Below, in pieces: positions 1 to 7,286 of a stretch of DNA of 22,368 bases. The stretch is from a virus. The DNA is taken from IMG/VR virus record IMGVR_UViG_3300027759_000462, positions 1 to 22,368 of that record. One strand, written 5' to 3'. Below the pieces are notes generated by a model. It worked only from the letters and a program-made list of their open reading frames with translations, was not told the origin of the DNA and did no database searches. The position numbers and the translations under genes are program-made. Numbering within the stretch: the first letter of the stretch is position 1; each line of letters begins with the position of its first letter.

Positions 1-978
1 CCAACACCACCTGTAACTACACCACCTGTAACTACACCACCTGTAACTACACCAGTGCCTCCAGGTCCAACACCACCTGTAACTACACCACCTGTTGTTG
101 AGCCACCTGTTCAACCACCTGTTCAACCACCTGTTCAACCACCTGTTGTTGAGCCACCTGTTCAACCACCTACTAAACCAGAAGTTCCCATCTACGATAA
201 ATCAGTTCCATATCAAGGTGAATACAGCAATGAATCAGTGTTGGAACGCTATATGAATCAAACCTTGACATATGGTGACATTGCCAAACTGGTAGCTGCT
301 GGCCTAGTGCTACCAAGTGTATTAGGACTAATTGGTATGGGACAACCTACTGCCCCTGGCAAACGAGGCTATGGTCCACTTGCACCGCTACAATGGGGCA
401 CACTAGAAGGCGGACTAACCAATCCTGGATTGAATCCTGGTTTCTTAACATTTGGTGGATCACCACCTCCGGCATATCAAACCACAGATCCAGTACAAAG
501 TCAATACTATTGGGGTATGCATCCGTATATGCACACACAAGAAGACCTTGTGAACTACAATCAAGTACAAATGCCAGCTGTGCCGTTTGGAATACAACAA
601 CAACGCGGTGCATGGGATTATCAAAAGTTTATTGATCAAACAATCAACACTCCCCAGTATCAGCAAGCAGCCTTGGGTGCAAGCACACAGTATCCAGGCG
701 GCACAGCGCCAGCTACCAGCTATGCTGGCGGTGCTGTGGCACCAAGCCAGGCCAACATGCCCCAACCGCAGTTTACAGCGCCTGTGCCCACAGCACAGCC
801 CATGTATACATTGCCACCACAATTTCAGTTACCTGTAGCACCAGTGGTACCAAAAATTAATATAGATTTTACACCAGTTACAATTCCTGCTACATTGCCT
901 GAATGGGCACCAGGAATGTATGATTTGACACAACCAATAGCACCTTATGGCACAACACCTGTACCGGTTGTTACATAA
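1..978 (+). CDS. Proline-repeat virion-type protein, 5' end outside window
   Basis: The frame is open from the first base, so the gene begins upstream; 325 codons are visible and a GTG at 55 is just a Val codon inside the repeat. The visible start is a Pro-rich repeat (PPVTT, then PPVQ and PPVVE units) to about codon 59. A hydrophobic segment follows at about codons 94-114 (nt 280-342, ending VLPSVLGLIGMG), long enough for a membrane span. The rest is rich in Pro, Gln, Tyr and Gly. It stops 29 bases before the next gene, which has its own GGAG ribosome site. No enzymatic motif was recognised. Its place ahead of a transglycosylase ejection-type protein, the repeat linker and the hydrophobic helix suggest an internal virion or tail-tip protein; this is inference from context. 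Confidence 0.75.
   Translation, partial: PTPPVTTPPVTTPPVTTPVPPGPTPPVTTPPVVEPPVQPPVQPPVQPPVVEPPVQPPTKPEVPIYDKSVPYQGEYSNESVLERYMNQTLTYGDIAKLVAAGLVLPSVLGLIGMGQPTAPGKRGYGPLAPLQWGTLEGGLTNPGLNPGFLTFGGSPPPAYQTTDPVQSQYYWGMHPYMHTQEDLVNYNQVQMPAVPFGIQQQRGAWDYQKFIDQTINTPQYQQAALGASTQYPGGTAPATSYAGGAVAPSQANMPQPQFTAPVPTAQPMYTLPPQFQLPVAPVVPKINIDFTPVTIPATLPEWAPGMYDLTQPIAPYGTTPVPVVT
4..177 (+). repeat. In-frame tandem repeats, 15-bp and 12-bp units
   Basis: Unit ACACCACCTGTAACT (Thr-Pro-Pro-Val-Thr) occurs three times in tandem at 4-48 and again at 70-84. The second unit, CCACCTGTTCAA (Pro-Pro-Val-Gln), occurs three times at 103-138 and once at 154-165, with a diverged copy at 166-177. A 15-bp variant, CCACCTGTTGTTGAG, ends both sides of the triple (88-102 and 139-153). 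All units are multiples of three and keep the reading frame, so length can change by slippage without breaking the protein. The array may continue upstream of base 1. Confidence 0.92.
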
Positions 979-1007
979 AGGTTAAATAACGTATACGGAG
1001 AAATAAC

Positions 1008-1739
1008 ATGAGTTTATTTGATTTAGGAAAAAGTGGAGGCACTTCAGTAACAACACCAGAAATGACACCTGAACAGCGTCAGCAAATTCAGGCTCAAACA
1101 GAGTTTTTTACTAAAACTATTGCACCACAATATCAAGAAGCTGTGAAAGGTGCTAGAGACATTTACAATCTAGGTGCTCCGGGTGTGACTTATGCCGCAC
1201 AGAATTTAGCAGGTCAAGCTGGACAAGCACAACAAGCTCTTGGCAGCACTGGCGAAAGTGCTTTACGCACAGGTATCACTGGTCTGGAAAATTTGTTCAG
1301 CAACGAATATCAAGATCAACAGATGCAAGCCGCATTGGCGCCTGCACAAGCACAATATCAACAAAACTTAGCAGGCCTACAAGCCGGCTTTGGTGGCGCA
1401 GGTCAAATTGGATCAGCACGTCAAGCTCTAGCTAACACACAATTAGCCGGTACTGCACAACAACAACAACAGATGGCTGCTGCACAAGTACGCAAAGACA
1501 TTGAAGCACAGCGAGCTGCTGCTGCACAAGCCTTGGCTGGATTTGGTCAAGGCGGTATTGGTCAAGCACTTGGTGCCGCTGGCCAAGGTGTTTCAGCTGC
1601 TATGACTCCGTCAGATTATTACAACAAATATGCTGGTGTAATATTTGGAACACCTAGTGCCAGTTACAATCCGGATTTCCGAGGCACACAAGGCAGTTCA
1701 ACAAGCACCAACCAAATCAAAATGGGCATTGGCATCTAA
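1008..1739 (+). CDS. Ala/Gln-rich virion-type protein sharing the QIQAQTxFF module
   Basis: A 243-residue protein with a clear GGAG site before ATG 1008. About residues 20-65 carry a segment with QQIQAQTEFF, then YQEAVKGA and APGVT, which matches the protein at 11393-13261 far better than chance. The middle (about 65-190) is Ala, Gln and Gly rich and probably long amphipathic helix, with runs such as QQQQQ. The C-terminus is Ser/Thr rich and ends in a short Gly-Ile tail. No enzyme motif was seen. It lies 11 bases ahead of the transglycosylase gene in the same operon, which fits a small ejected or tail-associated protein such as those that accompany a large injected enzyme. Function is inferred only from place and composition. 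Confidence 0.85.
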   Translation: MSLFDLGKSGGTSVTTPEMTPEQRQQIQAQTEFFTKTIAPQYQEAVKGARDIYNLGAPGVTYAAQNLAGQAGQAQQALGSTGESALRTGITGLENLFSNEYQDQQMQAALAPAQAQYQQNLAGLQAGFGGAGQIGSARQALANTQLAGTAQQQQQMAAAQVRKDIEAQRAAAAQALAGFGQGGIGQALGAAGQGVSAAMTPSDYYNKYAGVIFGTPSASYNPDFRGTQGSSTSTNQIKMGIGI

Positions 1740-1750
1740 GGAAAAATATA

Positions 1751-4336
1751 ATGGATTTTATGGATATAGCAGGTAAGTATCTGCAAACAAAGTTGGATAC
1801 GGCCACACAACCAGATACAGAAGCCAATGTAAAACCTGTCACACAAACAATAACAACAGATCCTGTGACTGGTGAACAAATGATGACTGTGAAAGGTCGT
1901 CCAGAAGATTTGAGTGTTGGCAATCCAAACACACCAACTGTACTTCCGCCACTACAAACAAATCAATATTTGAATTTGGCCAATAGTGCAGATAAACGCC
2001 CAGTGGCATATCAACCACCTGTTGCTCCGGTATCTCCACAATCTTTACCTGCTGTTACTCCTGATCAAACCTATCAACGCATGATACAGGCTGAATCAGG
2101 TGGACAACAATACAATCCACAAGGTGGTGTATTGACCAGTCCCAAAGGTGCTATGGGTGTAGGACAAGTTATGCCCTCAACTGCTATGCAACCAGGTTAT
2201 GGTGTTCCTAGTATTTTTGACATGGCACAGCAACGTGGCATGCCAGTGGCCAATAGAGATCAAGCCACAGCACAACAACTACTAAGCAATCCTGAATTGA
2301 ATCGTAATTTTGGACAGAACTATTACAATGCAATGCAACAGCGTTTTCCAGGACAACCTGCAGCCGCAGTAGCGGCTTACAATGCTGGTCCAGGACGTGT
2401 GGGACAAAACATGCAGGCCAATGCTGGACAATTAAATGTCAGCCAACTGCCACAAGAAACACAAGGCTACTTGCAAAAGGTAGGCTTTCAACCTGGTCAA
2501 ACAACTCCTGCAGTGGTTGGCACAAATGCTCCATCTACCACAGTTCCACCTATTGCAGGTGATGCAGTGGCACAAGGCACATATCAAGATGTGACTGGAC
2601 AAACTGCTACCGAAGCCAATTGGCACGAATATTACGGCAAACAAGTTGTTAACAATTTAAACAATCCCGTTGAATTACAAAAATTATCTGAAGATCCAAA
2701 TGCTCCAAGTTTTGCCAAAGTTGCGGCCAGCAGACAAGCATTTGAATTGTTGAAAAACCGAAGAGATGAACAAGATGCTGTTCGTAAAGTTGATTCTGGT
2801 GATCAAGCTGCCATTGAAAAAGCATTCAAAAGTCGCAACAACGAAGGCAGTTATGTTTTAGCCTATTTGTATGGTCGTCTAGGTCTAAATGATCTAGCAC
2901 GAAGTGAACAAGAAAAATTAGGTGCTGGACGTGTTTGGGAACAAAATACTTTAGACGATGGTACAGTTGCATTGATACAACGTGCTTCTAATGGTATGCC
3001 TTTGTATGGCATTGACCAAAATGGTAAAGAATTGTCAGCCAAAGAACTAATTAGATTTGGTGGTGCTGCAGTCAAAGGTGTTGAACAAGGTGCTACAGTT
3101 TACAAAGATCCATTCTATCGATCTGAAGTGCGTGATGCACAAGGCAATGTTGTACAAGCAGCACAAGGTGTTGCTGGCAACTGGATCTTAGAACGCAGAC
3201 CAGGACGTGCTCCGGTGTTTCGTGAAGCTGGAACCAATCGTTTGGCATCACCTGAAGAAGCACGTAGACTCAATCCAACAGGTGTAAGTGGTCCTATTGA
3301 ACAACAGGCAGCTGCTGCCTACGCTGGTCGTGGTGCTGGTAAACAAGGTGAACAAGCTGCAGAAGGATTTGTAAATACACCGTTGCCTGGTATGCCTACA
3401 CAAATGCCACCAAGTACTCCAGGTGCTGTAACTACACCAGGTGCTCCAGGTGCTATGCCTACAACTCCTGTTTCAACTGCTGCTCCTGCTCCTGCACCTG
3501 CTGTAAACATTCCAAGTGCCAGTGCTAACATTCCTGTGTATGAGCAAAAAAGAGCAGCCAACATTGCAGAAAAACGTACTGAATCGTTTAACAAAATTAT
3601 TGATACAGAATATCGTGACAATGCTGGCAAAGGCGAAATTGTATCTAACAATCGTAAAATGCAATTTGATATTTTAAATCGTGATGATCCCACAACAGGT
3701 AAAAAAGTTGCTGAACAAATTACTGGTTTGTATAATGCTGCCAATGAAAATACTGGCAATCAAAAATTAACTATTATTCGTGATATCTTTACTGGTAAAT
3801 TGTTGCCAGATCAAGATGCTAGCAAACGTATTGCTGAATTGAATGTTAGTCCAGCAGTTAAAAGTGCGTTACAAGAATACAATTCTCTTAATGCTCAAAT
3901 CGCTGGACAGACTCTGCGTGAAACAGCAGGTCCTGGAAGTGTTAGTGATGCCGAACAACAAGCCAACCGTGCTCGTAACGTAGATATCACTCGTGCTCCA
4001 ATGTTGGGTGCTTACAACATGATGGCACAAAGTCAGTTTAATGCAGATATACAACGTTACAAAGCAGATTTGGCAGCAAGTCCAAATAATACTGCCAGTA
4101 ATGCTACTGCATTTGATCGTGACTTCCGTGCTCATCAATCACAATTGATCAAATCTTATCGTGAAGTTACTGAAGCACGTTTAAAATTTATTCAAGAAAA
4201 CGGATCAGGTCCAGGCGCCATACGTGAAGGATATAAACTTTATCCTGTGCCTGAATACGATCCACAAGCAGGCAATTGGAGATATTTGAAACCATTGGAT
4301 CAACATATCAAGAAAAAAGAAGGACAATCTTTATAA
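1751..4336 (+). CDS. Large internal virion protein with lytic transglycosylase domain
   Basis: An 861-residue protein. An SLT-type lytic transglycosylase domain lies at about residues 104-225: the motif QAESGG places the catalytic Glu at 115, followed by GAMGVGQVMPST (133-144) and AVAAYNAGPGRV (206-217), the three classic blocks of soluble lytic transglycosylases. Such domains cleave the MurNAc-GlcNAc bond of peptidoglycan. The remainder is unrecognised: a mostly helical region to about 535, a Pro/Ala/Thr linker (about 540-595), and a charged helical C-terminal third. Enzyme at the N-terminus of a long structural chain is typical of phage ejection proteins that open the cell wall when DNA enters. 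The start has an AAGGA site; the stop overlaps the next start (TAATG). Confidence 0.9.
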   Translation: MDFMDIAGKYLQTKLDTATQPDTEANVKPVTQTITTDPVTGEQMMTVKGRPEDLSVGNPNTPTVLPPLQTNQYLNLANSADKRPVAYQPPVAPVSPQSLPAVTPDQTYQRMIQAESGGQQYNPQGGVLTSPKGAMGVGQVMPSTAMQPGYGVPSIFDMAQQRGMPVANRDQATAQQLLSNPELNRNFGQNYYNAMQQRFPGQPAAAVAAYNAGPGRVGQNMQANAGQLNVSQLPQETQGYLQKVGFQPGQTTPAVVGTNAPSTTVPPIAGDAVAQGTYQDVTGQTATEANWHEYYGKQVVNNLNNPVELQKLSEDPNAPSFAKVAASRQAFELLKNRRDEQDAVRKVDSGDQAAIEKAFKSRNNEGSYVLAYLYGRLGLNDLARSEQEKLGAGRVWEQNTLDDGTVALIQRASNGMPLYGIDQNGKELSAKELIRFGGAAVKGVEQGATVYKDPFYRSEVRDAQGNVVQAAQGVAGNWILERRPGRAPVFREAGTNRLASPEEARRLNPTGVSGPIEQQAAAAYAGRGAGKQGEQAAEGFVNTPLPGMPTQMPPSTPGAVTTPGAPGAMPTTPVSTAAPAPAPAVNIPSASANIPVYEQKRAANIAEKRTESFNKIIDTEYRDNAGKGEIVSNNRKMQFDILNRDDPTTGKKVAEQITGLYNAANENTGNQKLTIIRDIFTGKLLPDQDASKRIAELNVSPAVKSALQEYNSLNAQIAGQTLRETAGPGSVSDAEQQANRARNVDITRAPMLGAYNMMAQSQFNADIQRYKADLAASPNNTASNATAFDRDFRAHQSQLIKSYREVTEARLKFIQENGSGPGAIREGYKLYPVPEYDPQAGNWRYLKPLDQHIKKKEGQSL

Positions 4337-5016
4337 TGGACAAAATGCCTACACAGGACTTACAGAGTCAGATTCAAGCAGCACGTGCCGATGGTTACAG
4401 TGATGAACAAATACAGGCTTTTTTAAATCCTCAACCTGTGCGTGAAACAGCATTACAGCCACAAGGCACAGGTCCAATGTCAACTACCACTGTACAAACA
4501 CCGGCAACACCTTGGGTTGATCGCGGTGCTGAAGAAACTGCAACTATACAAGCTGGCGGTTTACAAGCTGGATATGATGTGGCCAAATATGGTTTACCAG
4601 CAGCCGGTATTGGTTATGCACTTAAAAAGGGCATTGATGCATATAAACAAACAAAAATGCCACCGCCAAGTACTTTTACAGGTGGAGCAAATCCAGCATT
4701 TGACAAAGCACTAAGTCAACCGTATAATCCAACTGCACCACAAGGTGCTCCAGCGGCTCAACCACCAGTGGGTGGTCCAGCAGCAGCACAAGGTGCTACC
4801 TTTCTTGAAAGAATGGCTGCAATGGCCAGCAAATATGCTCCAGCCGCTCGTGTGGCCACAGGTGCTGGTGCTATGGTAATGCCAGGTAACGTAGGCCAAA
4901 ATTATGGTGCACAGTTTCCACAAACAGGTCCTATGCGTGGTATGGAAATTAATCCAACAACTGGTAGACCTTGGACTCCACAAGAACTGCAACAGTATTC
5001 TCAACAATATAGATAG
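4336..5016 (+). CDS. Small ejection-type virion protein
   Basis: A 226-residue protein starting at ATG 4336, which overlaps the upstream stop as TAATG and has AAGAAGGA ahead of it; an earlier in-frame ATG at 4276 lies inside the upstream gene and is less likely. Residues 7-32 form a short amphipathic segment (ARADGYSDEQIQAFL) of a kind often found at the N-terminus of phage internal virion proteins. The rest is Ala/Pro/Gly rich with a moderately hydrophobic stretch near residues 85-110 (KYGLPAAGIGYALKKG) and another near 165-185. The last residues (GRPWTPQELQQYSQQYR) are polar. Translational coupling to the transglycosylase gene suggests the two products act together in the particle. No catalytic motif was found. 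Confidence 0.85.
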   Translation: MDKMPTQDLQSQIQAARADGYSDEQIQAFLNPQPVRETALQPQGTGPMSTTTVQTPATPWVDRGAEETATIQAGGLQAGYDVAKYGLPAAGIGYALKKGIDAYKQTKMPPPSTFTGGANPAFDKALSQPYNPTAPQGAPAAQPPVGGPAAAQGATFLERMAAMASKYAPAARVATGAGAMVMPGNVGQNYGAQFPQTGPMRGMEINPTTGRPWTPQELQQYSQQYR

Positions 5017-5024
5017 GAACAGAA

Positions 5025-5504
5025 ATGAACATTAAAAATTTACAATTGGTACTAGAAGATACATTTTCAGGCAATTTTGTCAGTTACTATCGTAGCCATG
5101 TGGCACATGTGAATATCCAAGGACGTAATTTTTATGCAGACCATAAACTGCTACAAAAAGTGTATGAGTACTTTCAAGGCAACATTGATGTGCTAGCTGA
5201 AAAGCTACGCACAGTACGTGCCATGATGCCAGTGGACCTAATGACAGTGACCATGTCTAGTCCTGTTGCTGATCAAGCTGCTGTGGGTGATAGTGAAGAC
5301 CTGTTTGAACAGGTGTTGGAAACATTAGAAACCATGATCAATCAATATGTGGATTTGAACGAAGCTGCTGAAGAAGTCAACTACATTGACATTGCCAATT
5401 TTGCACAGGATCAAGTTGCTGTGTTGTCCAAGTTCCGTTGGATGATTGAAGCCACACTAGATCGTGACACTGACACAGAAGAAGATCCAGACACGGACGA
5501 CTAA
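5025..5504 (+). CDS. Dps-like ferritin-family protein
   Basis: A 159-residue protein with GGAACAG before its ATG. Residues 15-62 align by eye to the Dps core: HVNIQGRNFYADH matches the family pattern HWNxxGxxFxxxH, followed at the right spacing by an acidic pair in DVLAEK. Taking E. coli Dps H51, H63, D67, D78 and E82 as reference, the equivalents are H28, H40, Q44, D55 and E59, so four of five ferroxidase-site residues are kept and one Asp is Gln. A second pair of helices follows (about 90-145), as in the four-helix ferritin fold. The acidic tail (last about 12 residues) is unusual. Dps proteins form 12-mers that oxidise iron with peroxide and may coat DNA. The lone change could weaken iron oxidation. 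Fold call fairly sure, activity uncertain. Confidence 0.78.
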   Translation: MNIKNLQLVLEDTFSGNFVSYYRSHVAHVNIQGRNFYADHKLLQKVYEYFQGNIDVLAEKLRTVRAMMPVDLMTVTMSSPVADQAAVGDSEDLFEQVLETLETMINQYVDLNEAAEEVNYIDIANFAQDQVAVLSKFRWMIEATLDRDTDTEEDPDTDD

Positions 5505-5659
5505 TGGGACAACTGCTTAAATTTTCCCTGGAAGATCATCTAGCCGAATGTGAGCAACGTTACAACACCTTACTGGATCGCATAGATCAAACTGATCGTA
5601 AACTGAACAGAATTGAAGATTTAATTATTGAATTAAAAAAACTAGTACAGCGTCAATAA
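5504..5659 (+). CDS. 51-residue coiled-coil peptide
   Basis: The ATG overlaps the stop of the Dps-like gene (TAATG), which supports it as a real coupled gene although it is short. From about residue 11 to 49 it is one charged helix with hydrophobic residues at heptad spacing (LLDRIDQ, LNRIEDLIIEL, LKKLV), so a coiled coil is likely. Codon 16 is Cys. Its last seven bases overlap the end of the leftward gene at 5653-5865 tail to tail, so the rightward virion operon ends here; no hairpin terminator was seen between them. No function assigned. Confidence 0.7.
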   Translation: MGQLLKFSLEDHLAECEQRYNTLLDRIDQTDRKLNRIEDLIIELKKLVQRQ

Positions 5660-5865
5660 CGGCTGTTGTAGTAGGCCAGTACAACGTGCATAAATTCTTC
5701 TAGGCTGAAGCTACCACCTTCAACCTTGACACCGTTTTCTATCATCCAAATCCAAACCCGTTCAGGTTCATCTTCATCTATTTCTATTCTTATGTTGGCC
5801 ATATCTATTACCGGACCGTCTTGTGGTTCTGGTTTCCATTTAACACTTACTGTTCTATCTTTCAT
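5653..5865 (-). CDS. 70-residue hypothetical protein, leftward
   Basis: Second gene of the only leftward pair. Its ATG overlaps the stop of the acetyltransferase-like gene (ATGA), so it is translated by coupling. The protein is acidic in the middle (RIEIDEDEPERVWIWMIENG) with alternating hydrophobic residues that suggest beta strands, then a short helix (SFSLEEFMHVVLAYY). It could be a small alpha/beta domain or a partner of the upstream protein. No family was recognised. It ends convergently against the coiled-coil peptide gene with a 7-bp overlap, leaving no space for a terminator. Confidence 0.72.
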   Translation of the reverse strand: MKDRTVSVKWKPEPQDGPVIDMANIRIEIDEDEPERVWIWMIENGVKVEGGSFSLEEFMHVVLAYYNSRY

Positions 5866-6380
5866 TTTGGTATCCTATAAAATGCTGAAATGCCTCTTAT
5901 GATAAATCCTGCCTGTTCATGCAGGCGTAAAAAAGCCTGTTGTTCAATACGCATGGTACTGCTGTGTATGACCGGTATACCGCACATGGTTGCCCATAAC
6001 ACCCATTGTTGAATGATTTGTGCCAGCAAGGTAATTTTTTTACGTATAGGCAAATCAACTGCCACATGACTGAATCTGCCGTCGGCCATTTCATCTCGAC
6101 TGTATGTGGTATATGAACCACGTACCAACCAAGCCCAAGCAATGAGTTGATCGTTTTCTTCGGCCACAATAATTTGTTCATCAAACTGATTGAATGCTTG
6201 TCTTACTATACCTAGGCTTAAATTTTTGGCAAACAGATCAGTATCAAAACGGCTGATAGCCACCACTTCATCCCATAAAGGTTGTTGTGATATGGCCACT
6301 ATTCGATCAATGTCTGTTAGGTTTGCCAGGCGCCAAGTCCATGTGTCTTTTTTGGATGGTGCATATCGTTCTAAAATCAT
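5862..6380 (-). CDS. GNAT-like N-acetyltransferase
   Basis: A 172-residue leftward protein with AAGGAACTG before its ATG. The pattern is that of a GNAT fold: an N-terminal segment with an acidic helix (LANLTDIDRIVAIS), a strand pair ending QIIVAEENDQLIAWAWLV, a strand with HVAVDLPIRKK where the acetyl-CoA binding loop is expected (about 106-116), a helix, and a final part with HEQAGFIIRG, resembling the usual last GNAT helix and strand (LYxKxGF). The pyrophosphate-binding Q/RxxGxG/A loop is not cleanly visible, so catalytic activity is unsure. Such enzymes use acetyl-CoA to modify amines on small molecules or proteins; the substrate here is unknown. It is transcribed against the rest of the genome from its own promoter. 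Confidence 0.62.
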   Translation of the reverse strand: MILERYAPSKKDTWTWRLANLTDIDRIVAISQQPLWDEVVAISRFDTDLFAKNLSLGIVRQAFNQFDEQIIVAEENDQLIAWAWLVRGSYTTYSRDEMADGRFSHVAVDLPIRKKITLLAQIIQQWVLWATMCGIPVIHSSTMRIEQQAFLRLHEQAGFIIRGISAFYRIPK

Positions 6381-6392
6381 TTCAGTTCCTTG

Positions 6393-6421
6393 TTGCAGTA
6401 TAAATATATTTATGTTATACT
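6393..6421 (+). promoter_or_regulatory. Sigma70-like promoter for the HNH-GroES run
   Basis: TTGCAG at 6393-6398 and TATACT at 6416-6421 are separated by exactly 17 bases. Transcription would begin near 6428, leaving a leader of about 23 bases before ATG 6451. TATAAATA, identical to the T4 late promoter core, also lies at 6399-6406. The -10 box lies inside a quasi-palindrome (6414-6430) that also covers the -10 box of the opposing promoter. Confidence 0.6.
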
Positions 6422-6422
6422 T

Positions 6423-6451
6423 ATTGTAACATTATTTTTAAGGAACTGCAA
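6423..6451 (-). promoter_or_regulatory. Sigma70-like promoter for the leftward acetyltransferase pair
   Basis: Read leftward: TTGCAG (6451-6446), a 17-base spacer, then TACAAT (6428-6423). Start would be near 6416, about 35 bases before the ATG at 6380. The -35 box lies at the ribosome-site end of the HNH gene, and the two -10 boxes are one base apart, so one polymerase should exclude the other. Confidence 0.55.
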
Positions 6452-7023
6452 TGACCAAACATAGAGATAGACAATTTAATTATCGTGCAGGTGACTTCAT
6501 GATCAACCTGGAACGCTTTGAATCTAGATGTGAACCAGACCCTGCGGGATCAGACTGCATCATATGGACTGGTGTAAAAAACAACATTGGTTATCCATTC
6601 ATGGGAGCCAGACACATTGTGACAGACAAATACAAGATGGTCACTGGACACAGAATGGCTCTCACAATCAAACTGGGTAGGCCTATAGCCCCAGGTATGA
6701 ATGCCAATCACTCATGCCATAGAAGAGATTGTGTGAATCCTGACCATTTATTCGAAGGCACACAACGGCAAAAAGTGTTGGACATGGCACGTGATGGTAT
6801 CAAAACTGGTAGGCCTGCAGGCAATCCCTACAATCACAAACAACACAATCGCAAGTACCGTTATTCCGAAGAGGAAATACAAGCTGTGCGAACCATGCCA
6901 CCAAAACAAATAGCTGCCAAATACAACTTGCCAATTCGACGTGCTTACACAATGAAAGCTTCGTTTCGAAATACCTATCGTTGGCTACCATTACCCGATC
7001 AAATCAAAGGAGATAAAAAATGA
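6451..7023 (+). CDS. HNH homing-type endonuclease
   Basis: A 190-residue protein starting after AAGGAACTG. Residues 86-100 carry the HNH_3-type motif NHSCHRRDCVNPDHL: the first His (87) and the NPDHL Asn-His pair (96, 99) make the beta-beta-alpha metal active site, with Cys89 and Cys94 nearby. EGTQRQK after it is the usual follow-on of this family. The basic C-terminal half (about 120-175) contains a helix-turn-helix-like segment (YSEEEIQAVRTMPPKQIAAKYNLP) that would recognise DNA, as in free-standing phage HNH nucleases. It nicks or cuts DNA, possibly to spread itself or to exclude a rival phage. It is the first gene of a coupled run: its TGA overlaps the GroES start. Confidence 0.9.
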   Translation: MTKHRDRQFNYRAGDFMINLERFESRCEPDPAGSDCIIWTGVKNNIGYPFMGARHIVTDKYKMVTGHRMALTIKLGRPIAPGMNANHSCHRRDCVNPDHLFEGTQRQKVLDMARDGIKTGRPAGNPYNHKQHNRKYRYSEEEIQAVRTMPPKQIAAKYNLPIRRAYTMKASFRNTYRWLPLPDQIKGDKK

Positions 7024-7286
7024 CATTACAAGCAACAGGCACTAGATACGTAATTCGACCAGTAGAATTGACCATGGCGTCAGCTGGTGGCATCATACTT
7101 CGATCAACAGAAGACACACAATTGGCAGAAGTTGTTAGTATTGGCCCCCGGGTAGAAGAACCGCTACCTTTAGGCACCAAAATTGTGGTAAATTGGAACC
7201 ATACGGTGCCAGTAAAGCACGAAAACGAAGCCTTGTGGATCATAGAATCAGGTGCGGTAGCCGCAATATATGAGGAGAACGAATAA
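7020..7286 (+). CDS. groES: GroES-like cochaperonin (Cpn10 family)
   Basis: An 88-residue protein, close to the usual 90-100 of Cpn10, with a strong AAAGGAG site. Order of features: N-terminal strand with YVIRPVE, a mobile-loop position ending GGIIL (23-27), AEVVSIGP (36-43), then the strand block PLGTKIVVNW and the roof region. The segment GGIIL matches the hydrophobic tripeptide that docks on GroEL in this family. Cpn10 caps the host GroEL chamber; phage versions (T4 gp31 type) adapt it for a large capsid protein. The mobile loop looks short and lacks the usual Lys/Thr-rich stretch, so pairing with the host GroEL is inferred. Coupled on both sides (ATGA upstream, TAATG downstream). Confidence 0.88.
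   Translation: MTLQATGTRYVIRPVELTMASAGGIILRSTEDTQLAEVVSIGPRVEEPLPLGTKIVVNWNHTVPVKHENEALWIIESGAVAAIYEENE

Noticed and set aside
4-177. CRISPR array
   Set aside because: Units are 12-15 bp, adjoining, without spacers, and in frame inside a gene.
460-822. Leftward 120-codon open frame opposite the Pro-rich gene
   Set aside because: Cys/Trp/His-rich translation with no domain; shadow of a biased coding strand.
55-978. GTG at 55 as the true start of the Pro-rich gene
   Set aside because: The frame is open to base 1 and the same Pro-repeat continues upstream of the GTG; no ribosome site precedes it.
4276-4335. ATG 4276 as start of the 226-residue protein
   Set aside because: It is within the transglycosylase gene; ATG 4336 overlaps that gene's stop and has AAGAAGGA ahead of it.
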